A stretch of DNA of 17,544 bases from an uncultured Methylotenera sp. (lineage in GTDB: Bacteria; Pseudomonadota; Gammaproteobacteria; Burkholderiales; Methylophilaceae): NCBI GenBank assembly GCA_937957775.1, contig CALFXV010000210.1, positions 1 to 17,544 of the forward strand, written 5' to 3'. Positions 1 to 7,920 of the stretch are shown one piece after another. The notes under the pieces are model-generated. The model was not told the DNA's origin. It ran no database searches and saw only the letters and a list, made by a program, of their open reading frames with translations. The position numbers were made by a program, and so were the translations under genes. How positions within the stretch are numbered: the first letter of the stretch is position 1; each line of letters begins with the position of its first letter.

Positions 1-1501
1 ATTCACCCAAGCGCAAATCGCGTATGATTTCGACACGCTCCACCGTGTCAATGTCACTGTGCAAATAACGCACCTTAATGCCGTGCTCACTTAAATAGTC
101 AGTTAAATCTTCCGCCATGCGTTTGGTCAACGTGGTAGCCAAGACGCGCTCACCGACCGCCACGCGCAATTTAATCTCGCCAAGTAAATCGTCCACTTGA
201 GTATCGGCCGGTTTAACGATGACCGGCGGGTCAACCAAGCCCGTTGGTCTGGCTATCATTTCCACCACTTGCTGTTGATGCTGTGACTCGTATTCCGATG
301 GCGTGGCAGAAACGAACACGCATTGCCGCATGATCTGCTCGAACTCTTCAAACTTTAAGGGACGATTATCTAGAGCCGAAGGCAAGCGCCAGCCGTAATC
401 AACTAAATTCTCCTTACGCGACTTATCGCCCTTGTACATCGCCCCTACTTGAGGCACCGTGACATGGCTTTCATCAATAATCATCAAGGCATTCGCTGGC
501 AAATAGTCTATCAAGGTAGGCGGCGGATCGCCGGGGTTGCGACCGGACAAATGCCGCGAGTAGTTTTCTATGCCTTTACAAAAACCAATCTCGTTGAGCA
601 TTTCCAGATCAAATCGCGTGCGCTGCTCTATGCGCGCAGCCTCAACCAATTTGCCGGTTTTAATGTAGAAATCCACCCTATCTTTAAGCTCGTGCTTAAT
701 TTTTTCCATGGCCCTCACCGTGGTCTCACGTGGCGTCACGTAATGGCTGGATGGGTAAACCGTGTAGCGGGGAATTTTATTAAAGACTTGGCCGGTTAAA
801 GGGTCAAATAAAGTAATCGATTCAACTTCGTCATCAAACAAGGAAATGCGCACCGCGGTTTCATTGTTCTCTGCAGGAAACACATCGATCACGTCGCCGC
901 GCACCCGGAATGTACCTCGGCCAAAATCAAATTCGTTTCTATCGTATTGCATGCCCACCAAACGCGAGATCATGTCGCGCTGCGCGATTTTTTCACCTTG
1001 CTGCACGTGCAAGACCATGCCGTGGTAATCAACCGGGTCGCCTATGCCGTAAATAGCCGAAACGGTGGCCACGATAATGCTGTCTTCTCGCTCTAACAAG
1101 GCCTTAGTCGCAGAAAGGCGCATCTGTTCTATGTGCTCATTAATGCTGGAATCTTTTTCTATGAACAAATCACGGGAAGGCACGTAGGCTTCAGGCTGGT
1201 AATAATCGTAATACGAAACGAAATACTCCACCGAATTGTTAGGAAAAAACTCCCTGAACTCACTGTACAACTGCGCTGCCAAGGTTTTATTGGGTGCCAT
1301 GACGATGGCTGGCCTACCTGTTCGGGCGATCACATTGGCCATGGTGTAAGTTTTACCAGATCCAGTCACGCCCAATAAAGTTTGAAACTTCAAGCCATCG
1401 TTGACACCTTGCGTTAACTTTTCTATGGCTTGCGGTTGATCACCGGCCGGCTCAAACGGCTGATACAATTGATACAAACTGTTGGGAAAGGTTAGAAACA
1501 C
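1..1501 (-). CDS. uvrB: UvrABC excinuclease subunit B, partial (N-terminal ~500 residues)
   Basis: UvrB is the DNA-damage verification helicase of nucleotide excision repair. It is loaded by UvrA, then recruits UvrC for dual incision. The translation begins [20 protein letters not shown] and shows Walker A GVTGSGKT at about residues 44-51, the beta-hairpin region with [12 protein letters not shown] near residues 90-105, [11 protein letters not shown], the DESH Walker B and SATPSEYE. The end of helicase domain 2 and the C-terminal UVR domain lie beyond base 1; the full family length is about 670. No ATG is available. I chose GTG at 1501 because it fits the family N-terminus and is preceded by GAAG six bases upstream; a TTG at about 1519 is an alternative. 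The gene is divergent from the protease gene at 1645. I do not see a convincing SOS box in the 143-base gap. Confidence 0.96.
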   Translation of the reverse strand, partial: MFLTFPNSLYQLYQPFEPAGDQPQAIEKLTQGVNDGLKFQTLLGVTGSGKTYTMANVIARTGRPAIVMAPNKTLAAQLYSEFREFFPNNSVEYFVSYYDYYQPEAYVPSRDLFIEKDSSINEHIEQMRLSATKALLEREDSIIVATVSAIYGIGDPVDYHGMVLHVQQGEKIAQRDMISRLVGMQYDRNEFDFGRGTFRVRGDVIDVFPAENNETAVRISLFDDEVESITLFDPLTGQVFNKIPRYTVYPSSHYVTPRETTVRAMEKIKHELKDRVDFYIKTGKLVEAARIEQRTRFDLEMLNEIGFCKGIENYSRHLSGRNPGDPPPTLIDYLPANALMIIDESHVTVPQVGAMYKGDKSRKENLVDYGWRLPSALDNRPLKFEEFEQIMRQCVFVSATPSEYESQHQQQVVEMIARPTGLVDPPVIVKPADTQVDDLLGEIKLRVAVGERVLATTLTKRMAEDLTDYLSEHGIKVRYLHSDIDTVERVEIIRDLRLGE

Positions 1502-1644
1502 AGCGTTCTTCAAGGATTTTAATGATGCGATTTTAACAGCAAAATTAACAATGATTGCCAACAATTAATTTTAGAACTTTGCATTAGTATGGCAGTCTGT
1601 CAGCATGTTGTTTTTATAAATCTTAAATTTGCACTGGAAGTCTC

Positions 1645-2655
1645 ATGCGTCTATACGCTCTATTTTTATCGCTGTTGTTTGCCATTCAACCGGCTCATGC
1701 AATTGATCAAGAAAAAATACTCGCCGCCACCCAAGCCGTAGTAATGATACGTGGCTACAACGATAACGGCGGGTTAGCATACGGCTCCGGCGTGGTCGTG
1801 GCCAACAACAAAGTGCTGACCAATTGCCATATTTTTCGCAGCACCAAACAACCTTGGATAGCCAGAGGCGAGGACACCTACAACATCACTTCAGTGCAAG
1901 CGGACCGTTGGCATGATTTGTGTTTAATTGGCACCAGCAACATGCCGTTTAAAGCCGCCATCATAGTAAAGAATCAATCCTTAAATCGCGGTAAAGAAGT
2001 CTTGTCCATAGGCCACTCTAACGGCGTACCCAACCCACTGACTTCTATGGGCGTGATTAAATCCACCTACAACTTCGAAGGTTCCCACGTGATTCGAAGC
2101 ACGGCCCAATTTCGCATGGGCGCTAGCGGCAGCGGCATTTTTGACATGGAAGGTAATTTACTGGGCATCAACACCTTTAAAACGCCAGGTCGCCAAGCTT
2201 ATTTTTACTCCCTACCCATAGAATGGCTAGCCAATTTAGAAAAATTACCAGTAGAAACGCTATTTCCCGTAGTAGGCAAAGCCTTCTGGGAAGAAGAAGA
2301 CAGTAAAAAGCCTTACTTCATGCAAATCGCCATACCTGAAATCAATCAAGATTGGCCACGCTTAGAGCAAATCTCGCAAAAATGGATAGACGCCGATTCC
2401 AAAAACTCCGACGCATGGTACGAGTTGGGTAACGCGCAGGAAAACCTTAATAAAATGGATGAAGCAGAAAAGTCTTACCAACAATCCGCATTATTAGACA
2501 GTGGCAACACGGCATCTTTATTTAGGTTGGGTGTGATTGCTAAAGCCAAGGGCGACACGCAGGCCATGCACAACATCAACATAGCCATCGCCAAAATAGA
2601 CCCCAGCTTGGCCGATGAATACAGTGCCAGCCTAGGCTGCAATAAAGAATGTTAA
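1645..2655 (+). CDS. Secreted trypsin-like serine protease with C-terminal TPR-like repeats
   Basis: The product has 336 residues. A signal peptide (residues 1-19, cleavage after AHA) predicts export to the periplasm or outside. Residues about 25-200 form a trypsin/HtrA-like protease domain with a complete catalytic triad: H62 in TNCHIF, D91 in WHDLCLI and S161 in GASGSGIF. There is no PDZ domain. Instead residues about 245-315 contain about two tetratricopeptide-like repeats (DAWYELGNAQENLNKMDEAEKSY is typical in pattern), likely a substrate or partner docking surface. Start: ATG 1645 with GGAAG four bases upstream. The gene is apparently monocistronic and closed by the terminator at 2677-2702. 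It differs from DegP/DegQ by lacking PDZ domains; the substrate is unknown. Confidence 0.85.
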   Translation: MRLYALFLSLLFAIQPAHAIDQEKILAATQAVVMIRGYNDNGGLAYGSGVVVANNKVLTNCHIFRSTKQPWIARGEDTYNITSVQADRWHDLCLIGTSNMPFKAAIIVKNQSLNRGKEVLSIGHSNGVPNPLTSMGVIKSTYNFEGSHVIRSTAQFRMGASGSGIFDMEGNLLGINTFKTPGRQAYFYSLPIEWLANLEKLPVETLFPVVGKAFWEEEDSKKPYFMQIAIPEINQDWPRLEQISQKWIDADSKNSDAWYELGNAQENLNKMDEAEKSYQQSALLDSGNTASLFRLGVIAKAKGDTQAMHNINIAIAKIDPSLADEYSASLGCNKEC

Positions 2656-2671
2656 GCTAAGATAGTTAGGT

Positions 2672-2702
2672 AAAAAGGGCTGCAGGCATGCAGCCCTTTT
2701 TT
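2672..2702 (+). terminator. Intrinsic terminator of the protease gene
   Basis: An 8-bp GC-rich stem (2677-2684 paired with 2689-2696, loop GGCA) is flanked by A5 on the left and T6 on the right, so it can act on both strands. It contains a GCATGC palindrome at the loop. The terminator occupies the first bases of a longer in-frame extension of the next gene, which argues against translation starting at ATG 2688. Confidence 0.9.
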
Positions 2703-2798
2703 ACGCCCATTGTTTCGGCCTTATTCCTAATCATGCCATTTATGGTTAAAATAACGACTAATCAATCCACAGCACAAATTGTTTTAAGGACGCCCATT

Positions 2799-4019
2799 TT
2801 GTCATCATCCGCAGCGAATCCAGCCTCGATCTTATCCAAACGCGTTCTATCCATCAAAGAGTCCCCCACCCTTGCCATTACGGCAAAAGCCGGAAAGTAC
2901 AAAGCCGAAGGCAGGCCTATCATTGGGCTGGCTGCCGGCGAGCCCGATTTTGATACCCCACAGCACATCAAGGATGCGGCCAAGTTAGCCATAGACAATG
3001 GCTTCACAAAATACACGCCAGTAGCGGGCATTCCTGGCCTGAAAAAAGCCATCGTTAATAAATTCAAAAATGAAAACGGTTTTGATTACGCATTAAACGA
3101 AGTGATCGTTGGCGTAGGCGGCAAACAAACCATATTTAATTTATGCTTAGCCGTGCTTAACAAAGGCGACGAAGTCATCATACCGGCCCCGTATTGGGTA
3201 TCCTACGCCGACATTGCACTGGTAGCAGAAGCCACACCAGTCATTATCGAATGTGGCATCGAACAGGGTTTCAAACTCTTGCCTGCGCAACTGGAAGCAG
3301 CAATTACGGCCAAAACCAAAATCTTCATGATCAACTCGCCATCCAACCCAACCGGTGCTGTTTATAGCTTGGATGAGTTAAAAGCTTTGGGCGAAGTCTT
3401 GTTAAAACACCCACAGGTATTGGTGGCCACCGATGACATGTACGAACACGTCAATTTAACCGGCAATACTTTCTACAACATACTGAATGCCACACCAGCA
3501 CTTAAAGATCGCTGCATAGTTTTAAACGGCGTATCCAAGGCTTATTCCATGACCGGTTGGCGCATAGGTTACGCCGCTGGACCCGCCTACATCATTAAGG
3601 CTATGGAAATTTTGCAATCGCAATCCACTAGCAACGCCACATCCATATCACAAGTGGCCGCCCAAGCGGCACTTGAAGGCCCGCAATCGTGCATCACGCC
3701 TATGGTCACGGCATTCAAAGAACGTCACCAATACGTGGTAAACCGCTTTAACCAGATGCCAGGGTTAAGCTGCCTAATGGCAGGCGGTGCATTTTACGCC
3801 TTCCCGGATGCGCGTGGCGCCATCAACACACTGTTCAAGCAAGGCAAAATCAGCGCGCCTAGCGACATGGCCTTAGCCGAATACTTGCTGGAAAAGTTTG
3901 ATGTGGCGGTTGTACCGGGTTCAGCTTTCGGTGCAGAAGGTTATTTTCGAATCTCCTTTGCCACCTCCATGGAAAACCTGCAAAACGCGCTGGACCGCAT
4001 AGAAAAAGCCTTAGCATAA
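2799..4019 (+). CDS. PLP-dependent aspartate-type aminotransferase (class I, subfamily I-gamma)
   Basis: A 406-residue cytosolic fold-type I aminotransferase, most like bacterial aspartate (or aspartate/prephenate) aminotransferases. These move the amino group between aspartate and 2-oxoglutarate, linking the TCA cycle to amino-acid synthesis. Seen: GLAAGEPDFDTP near the N-terminus, NSPSNPTG (N183), TDDMYEHV (PLP-contacting D212 and Y215), the Schiff-base lysine K247 in VSKAYSMTGWRIGY, and FRISFA near the C-terminus for substrate carboxylate binding. I place the start at TTG 2799 because AAGGA sits 8 bases upstream and the length then fits the family. The upstream in-frame ATG at 2688 lies inside a terminator. 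Substrate preference (aspartate, prephenate, other) cannot be read from the sequence. Confidence 0.9.
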   Translation: MSSSAANPASILSKRVLSIKESPTLAITAKAGKYKAEGRPIIGLAAGEPDFDTPQHIKDAAKLAIDNGFTKYTPVAGIPGLKKAIVNKFKNENGFDYALNEVIVGVGGKQTIFNLCLAVLNKGDEVIIPAPYWVSYADIALVAEATPVIIECGIEQGFKLLPAQLEAAITAKTKIFMINSPSNPTGAVYSLDELKALGEVLLKHPQVLVATDDMYEHVNLTGNTFYNILNATPALKDRCIVLNGVSKAYSMTGWRIGYAAGPAYIIKAMEILQSQSTSNATSISQVAAQAALEGPQSCITPMVTAFKERHQYVVNRFNQMPGLSCLMAGGAFYAFPDARGAINTLFKQGKISAPSDMALAEYLLEKFDVAVVPGSAFGAEGYFRISFATSMENLQNALDRIEKALA

Positions 4020-4033
4020 AATTAAATTTTCAA

Positions 4034-4079
4034 TTTAAGCGTTTTAGTTATTGACCAAAAGACGCTTAAACCTTAATAT
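4034..4079 (+). promoter_or_regulatory. tRNA-Asn promoter with an inverted repeat across the -35 box
   Basis: TTGACC (4051-4056) and TAATAT (4074-4079) are separated by exactly 17 bases, and the tRNA 5' end lies 15 bases downstream, so this is a strong sigma-70 promoter. A perfect 9-bp inverted repeat (TTTAAGCGT at 4034-4042, ACGCTTAAA at 4062-4070) brackets the -35 box. It could be the 3' hairpin of the preceding aminotransferase transcript (no T-run follows) or a protein site. Confidence 0.8.
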
Positions 4080-4094
4080 CACGCCTTCACCGAT

Positions 4095-4170
4095 TCCTCG
4101 ATAGCTCAGTCGGTAGAGCAACGGACTGTTAATCCGTGTGTCCCTGGTTCGAGCCCAGGTCGAGGAGCCA
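4095..4170 (+). tRNA. trnN: tRNA-Asn (anticodon GTT)
   Basis: A 76-base cloverleaf. The acceptor stem TCCTCGA (4095-4101) pairs with TCGAGGA (4160-4166), followed by discriminator G and encoded CCA (4168-4170). The anticodon stem ACGGA/TCCGT encloses loop CTGTTAA with GTT at 4128-4130. The T-arm loop TTCGAGC is present. It reads asparagine codons AAC and AAU. Confidence 0.98.
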
Positions 4171-4177
4171 AAATACT

Positions 4178-4210
4178 AAAAGCCCTGCAGCGATGCAGGG
4201 CTTTTGCTTT
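4178..4210 (+). terminator. Intrinsic terminator of tRNA-Asn
   Basis: A 12-bp stem (4178-4189 with 4194-4205) is closed by a GCGA (GNRA-type) tetraloop and ends in a T-rich tract. Its A/T flanks let it serve the converging minus-strand gene ending at 4252 as well. Confidence 0.9.
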
Positions 4211-4251
4211 TCTGCTTAGTTATTCAGATCAGCCAATTAGAACGATAACCG

Positions 4252-5343
4252 TTAGGCATAAAGTGCGACAAAGGCTTCAATTTCCTGATCTAGCTCAGCA
4301 TAGGCTGTAAGGCCAGTTATCCAACGTTTTGGAATTGCATCGACGCCTAAACTCGCGCCTAGAATTGATCCTAGTACTGCCCCTCTGTGGCAATTATCGC
4401 CCCCTACTTTTGTATTGGCTAGCAATGCATTCTCAAAATCATCATGATAACGGGCCGCAAAGTAAAGCACCGCAGGAAACGACTGGTCTATGTAACAAGC
4501 TGGGCTAAGTAAGCGGCCTATCACATCGTGGTCTGACGCATTATTTTCTCGAACAGTTTGAATCACTTTTGCAGCCGGAAAACCAAGCCTGTAGGCTGCT
4601 TCACAAGCCAACTCTGGAGTATTCGTTTCTGCCTCGTTTACAATCTGGAATAACAGCTGACTAAGCTGCAAGGCGTGCTGCTCAAGCAATGAGGAACGAT
4701 GGGTAAGGCGCAGTTGCTTAATTGCAATCCTGTTCACCGCCTCTAAATCGCCCTTGCTCAGGGTTGCACTGACGGCAACGGGCAAGCTCACCAACCCACC
4801 TATGGATGCGGTGTCATGCCCCTCCAAACCAGCACATAGCTCAGGCTTAATGCCCGCCGCAAAATTGGCAAAAAAATCCCTATGGTACGATTCAGCATAC
4901 GTATCGTTATGCCGATCTGGCTCCGTCATAAACCGTATGTATTCATGCAAAAAATCGTCGGCATCGTATTGGCCTTTTTTGACCAGCGATTGCAACAATA
5001 GCCTCGCGCACAATAAATTAAGGGTATTGTCGCCGGCTTGCATCCCCTGATGGTAATGCCGATTTTTTTGACCCCAATGGTGTTTTTTTCCCTTAAGGAT
5101 GACGGAGCCAACAATGTCACCCTCCTGCCCACCTCTGCCTGCTTTAGCGGTGTTAGCTAAGGCCATAATGGAATTGGGGTGCATGTCTTTTGGTGCTTGG
5201 TAATTGCGACTCTCGCCAAAGTCCTGCCACAGTGCAGCAATGTTGTAATACCAATGCACTGGCATCGCTAATGCATCCCCAACGAATGCGCCCCACAACA
5301 ATCCTCGCAGTCGATCTGCCCTGGTAATTTGCATGGCTGTCAT
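4252..5343 (-). CDS. ADP-ribosylglycohydrolase-fold protein with altered metal motifs
   Basis: A 363-residue cytosolic protein of the ADP-ribosylglycohydrolase (DraG/ARH) superfamily, whose active members remove ADP-ribose from proteins or small molecules using two metal ions. Seen: the N-terminal GAFVGDALAMPVHWYY (residues 18-33), QAGDNTLN (103-110) where active enzymes have TDDT, LTHRS (213-217), and GGDNCHRGAVLGSILGA (314-330) where they have GGDTDT. Both metal-ligand motifs are therefore changed, resembling the crystallin J1/SelJ-like branch as I recall it; catalytic activity is uncertain. Start: ATG 5343, with AAGGA seven bases upstream. The in-frame ATG at 5394 overlaps the probable -35 box. 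It is divergent from msrB and ends close to the tRNA terminator. No DraT-like partner is visible here. Confidence 0.82.
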   Translation of the reverse strand: MTAMQITRADRLRGLLWGAFVGDALAMPVHWYYNIAALWQDFGESRNYQAPKDMHPNSIMALANTAKAGRGGQEGDIVGSVILKGKKHHWGQKNRHYHQGMQAGDNTLNLLCARLLLQSLVKKGQYDADDFLHEYIRFMTEPDRHNDTYAESYHRDFFANFAAGIKPELCAGLEGHDTASIGGLVSLPVAVSATLSKGDLEAVNRIAIKQLRLTHRSSLLEQHALQLSQLLFQIVNEAETNTPELACEAAYRLGFPAAKVIQTVRENNASDHDVIGRLLSPACYIDQSFPAVLYFAARYHDDFENALLANTKVGGDNCHRGAVLGSILGASLGVDAIPKRWITGLTAYAELDQEIEAFVALYA

Positions 5344-5365
5344 TACATGATCCTTTTGATATTTA

Positions 5366-5394
5366 ATATTAAAATGCTGTATTCTGGCTGCCAT
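5366..5394 (-). promoter_or_regulatory. Candidate promoter of the ADP-ribosylglycohydrolase-like gene
   Basis: Read on the minus strand, ATGGCA (5394-5389) and TAATAT (5371-5366) are spaced 17 bases apart. The predicted transcript start is only a few bases before the AAGGA ribosome site. The -35 match is 4 of 6, so confidence is moderate. Confidence 0.45.
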
Positions 5395-5596
5395 AAAACA
5401 CCTTAGTTCCTAGCCATAGACCATGGTTGCGTTGTCGCTATTTCGTTTACTTGGCAAACAAGCCATTGGTTTTATTAATGTATTTGGGTGCGGCGAATAA
5501 ATAACGATAGCAATTGCTCGCTCATAGACAGAACTAGTTTTTAAAATTCGTATCAGATAACTGCTTAAAAAATTCTTTTTTAAATGGAAAATTCAA

Positions 5597-6040
5597 ATGC
5601 TTACTTGGCAAGATATTGAAAAGTTTGTAACACAAGGCAACCCCACCTCGGATCAACGCGTAGTTAAAACCGGCGAGCAATGGCGCGCTTTATTGTCGCA
5701 TGAAGTCTTCGAGGTAACCCGCAATGCTGGCACTGAGCGTCCATTTAGCTCTCCCATGTGCACTCACTTTGAGCCCGGCGTATACGCTTGCGCGTGTTGC
5801 GACAGCCTGCTATTTGATTCAACGGTAAAGTTTGATTCAGGAACAGGCTGGCCTTCTTTTACGCAACCGATTAAGCCAAATAGCGTGGCCTACTTTAATG
5901 ACGACAGCCTGAGTCGTATGCGCGTGGAAATTACTTGCAACTGCTGCGATGCCCATTTAGGCCATGTTTTTCCTGATGGTCCAGCACCTAGCAAATTGCG
6001 TTATTGCGTGAATGCGCTTTCATTGAAACGCCAAGGCTAA
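5597..6040 (+). CDS. msrB: Peptide-methionine (R)-S-oxide reductase
   Basis: A 147-residue cytosolic enzyme that reduces the R-epimer of methionine sulfoxide in proteins, using thioredoxin or a similar thiol. Seen: TERPFSSP (46-53), two zinc-binding CxxC pairs (C65/C68 and C114/C117), KFDSGTGWPSF (78-88), HLGHVFPDGP (120-129) and the catalytic cysteine C137 in RYCVNALSL. Length and motif order match single-domain MsrB; no MsrA fusion is present. There is no signal peptide. The ATG at 5597 has only a weak GGA upstream. It is tail-to-tail with the Atm1-type exporter gene, 17 bases apart, with no hairpin between them. Its position opposite a probable ovothiol operon suits an oxidative-damage repair locus. 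Confidence 0.95.
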   Translation: MLTWQDIEKFVTQGNPTSDQRVVKTGEQWRALLSHEVFEVTRNAGTERPFSSPMCTHFEPGVYACACCDSLLFDSTVKFDSGTGWPSFTQPIKPNSVAYFNDDSLSRMRVEITCNCCDAHLGHVFPDGPAPSKLRYCVNALSLKRQG

Positions 6041-6057
6041 TTGCTGATTTACATAGC

Positions 6058-7872
6058 TCAAGCCTGACTTTGCGATTGCTGGGCACGCCACATTTCGGCA
6101 TAAGACAAACCTAAGGCCAACAATGCTTCGTGCGTGCCCCGCTCGATAATTTTACCTTCTGCCATGACCAAGATTTGATGGGCGTGGGTGATGGTGGACA
6201 AACGGTGGGCAATAATAAGCGTGGTGCGGTTTTTAGCCAGCTCATTTAATTCTTTTTGTATGGAGCGTTCTGTTTCGGAATCCAATGCCGATGTTGCTTC
6301 ATCAAACACCAATAAGGCTGGATTTTTTAACAGGGTTCTGGCTATGGCGACGCGCTGCTTTTCGCCTCCGGATAACTTGAGCCCGCGTTCGCCCACATCC
6401 GTGTCATAGCCTTTTGGTAAGCGGCTAATGAAATCGTGAATTTGCGCAGACTTCGCCGCCGCTTCTATTTCTTGCTGGCTTGCACCCGGCTTTCCGTAGG
6501 CGATGTTAAAGCCTATGGTGTCATTAAACAGCACGGTGTCTTGCGGCACTATACCGACAGCTTGCCTTAGGCTAGCTTGTTGGACTGACTTGATGTCTTG
6601 TTCATCCAAATAGATGGCTCCGCCTTGCACATCGTAAAATCGAAACAACAGCCTGGATAAAGTGCTTTTGCCAGCCCCGCTGTGTCCTACCACTGCGGTG
6701 GTTTGGCCAGGCAACATTACAAAACTAATGTCGTTTAATATGCCGCGATTTGCTTCATAAAAGAATGCCACTTTATCGAATACAACGTGTGGCCCTAATT
6801 CGGGATGGTGAATTTTTAACAGCGGCGCATTGGGCTCATCGGCGATCTCTTGATCGGTATGCAGCAAGCTAAACATACGATCAATATCCGTCAGCGATTG
6901 TTTCATCTCACGATAAAGCACGCCTAAAAAATTCAATGGAATATACAGTTGTATCATCAACACGTTAACCAACACCAAGTCACCTATGGTCATTTGCCCA
7001 CGACTAACGCCTTGGCTGGCTAAGCCCAAGATCAGTACCAGACCAAGCACGATGATGCTTTGTTGACCAAAGTTTAAATAAGCAAGTGACTTTTGCGATT
7101 TGATGGCTGCTTGCGCGTATTTTTTTAGATTGGCGTCATAACGATCGGCTTCGTACGCCTCATTGCCAAAATACTTAACCGTTTCAAAATTAATCAGTGC
7201 ATCCACCGCCCTTTGGTTGGCTTTGGAATCCAAGCTATTCATTTCTCGTCTAAAATGCGTACGCCATTCCGTTACCTTTACGGTAAAAACCACGTAACAC
7301 ACTAGGGCAACAAAGGTCACCAGCACAAAGGCGATGTTGTAGGCATAGAAAAAGTAGCCTAGCACCATGGCCAATTCAATTAGGGTTGGGATGATGCTGT
7401 ATAGCGAAAAAGAAATCAAAGACTGAATGCCACGGGTGCCGCGCTCAATATCACGCGTCATGCCGCCTGTTTGACGAGATAAATGAAAGCGCAAGGACAA
7501 GGCATGCAGGTGATTAAAAACCTGCAGGCCCACTTGCCGCACTGCGTGCTCGGTGACTTTAGAGAAAATCAATTCACGCAGCTCTGAAAACAGCGAGGCA
7601 GACAAACGCAACAACCCGTATGCCACGATCAAACTAACTGGCACCACCAATAGCGCTTTGGGTATGGACTGTATGCTCATCGCATCGACTATCTGTTTAA
7701 GCAGGATGGGCACGCCTAGGTTGGCTACCTTAGCCATGACCAAACAGATAACAGTAAAGATAATGCGTGCTTTGTAAGCGCTTAGGTAAGGCAGCAAGTT
7801 TTTAACCACTTGCCAGTCTTGTTGTTGGCGGTTTGCGCCAGTGGCATGGGTTTCTGTTTTAAAGTGTTGCAT
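6058..7872 (-). CDS. Atm1-type ABC exporter (fused permease and ATPase half-transporter)
   Basis: A 604-residue half-transporter that should homodimerise in the inner membrane. Residues about 30-320 form a six-helix exporter domain; about 360-600 form the ATPase with Walker A GHSGAGKS (396-403), Q-loop Q444, signature LSGGE (500-504), Walker B LLVFDE (520-525) and switch H556. LRFHLSRQTGGMTRDIERGT and LNFGQ (267-271) are hallmarks of the Atm1/ABCB7/HMT1 family. In bacterial Atm1 these segments line the pocket that binds oxidised glutathione and metal-glutathione adducts. It follows the ovoA-lyase pair by 48 bases on the same strand with no terminator seen, so co-transcription is likely and a thiol or disulfide substrate plausible. 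No strong ribosome site precedes ATG 7872. Confidence 0.9.
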   Translation of the reverse strand: MQHFKTETHATGANRQQQDWQVVKNLLPYLSAYKARIIFTVICLVMAKVANLGVPILLKQIVDAMSIQSIPKALLVVPVSLIVAYGLLRLSASLFSELRELIFSKVTEHAVRQVGLQVFNHLHALSLRFHLSRQTGGMTRDIERGTRGIQSLISFSLYSIIPTLIELAMVLGYFFYAYNIAFVLVTFVALVCYVVFTVKVTEWRTHFRREMNSLDSKANQRAVDALINFETVKYFGNEAYEADRYDANLKKYAQAAIKSQKSLAYLNFGQQSIIVLGLVLILGLASQGVSRGQMTIGDLVLVNVLMIQLYIPLNFLGVLYREMKQSLTDIDRMFSLLHTDQEIADEPNAPLLKIHHPELGPHVVFDKVAFFYEANRGILNDISFVMLPGQTTAVVGHSGAGKSTLSRLLFRFYDVQGGAIYLDEQDIKSVQQASLRQAVGIVPQDTVLFNDTIGFNIAYGKPGASQQEIEAAAKSAQIHDFISRLPKGYDTDVGERGLKLSGGEKQRVAIARTLLKNPALLVFDEATSALDSETERSIQKELNELAKNRTTLIIAHRLSTITHAHQILVMAEGKIIERGTHEALLALGLSYAEMWRAQQSQSQA

Positions 7873-7920
7873 AAGTAAGCGTTGATTAAATCCCAGTTGC
7901 TGTTGTTAAAGGGTCGAGCC

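Noticed and set aside
449..1378. Plus-strand open frames at 449-799, 846-1028 and 1133-1378
   Set aside because: They lie antisense to the clear uvrB coding frame and their translations resemble no known proteins.
2688..2798. N-terminal extension of the aminotransferase from ATG 2688
   Set aside because: The ATG lies inside the terminator hairpin, no ribosome site precedes it, and the extension adds 37 residues not expected in the family.
5344..5394. N-terminal extension of the ADP-ribosylglycohydrolase-like protein
   Set aside because: ATG 5394 overlaps the candidate -35 box, while ATG 5343 has AAGGA seven bases upstream.
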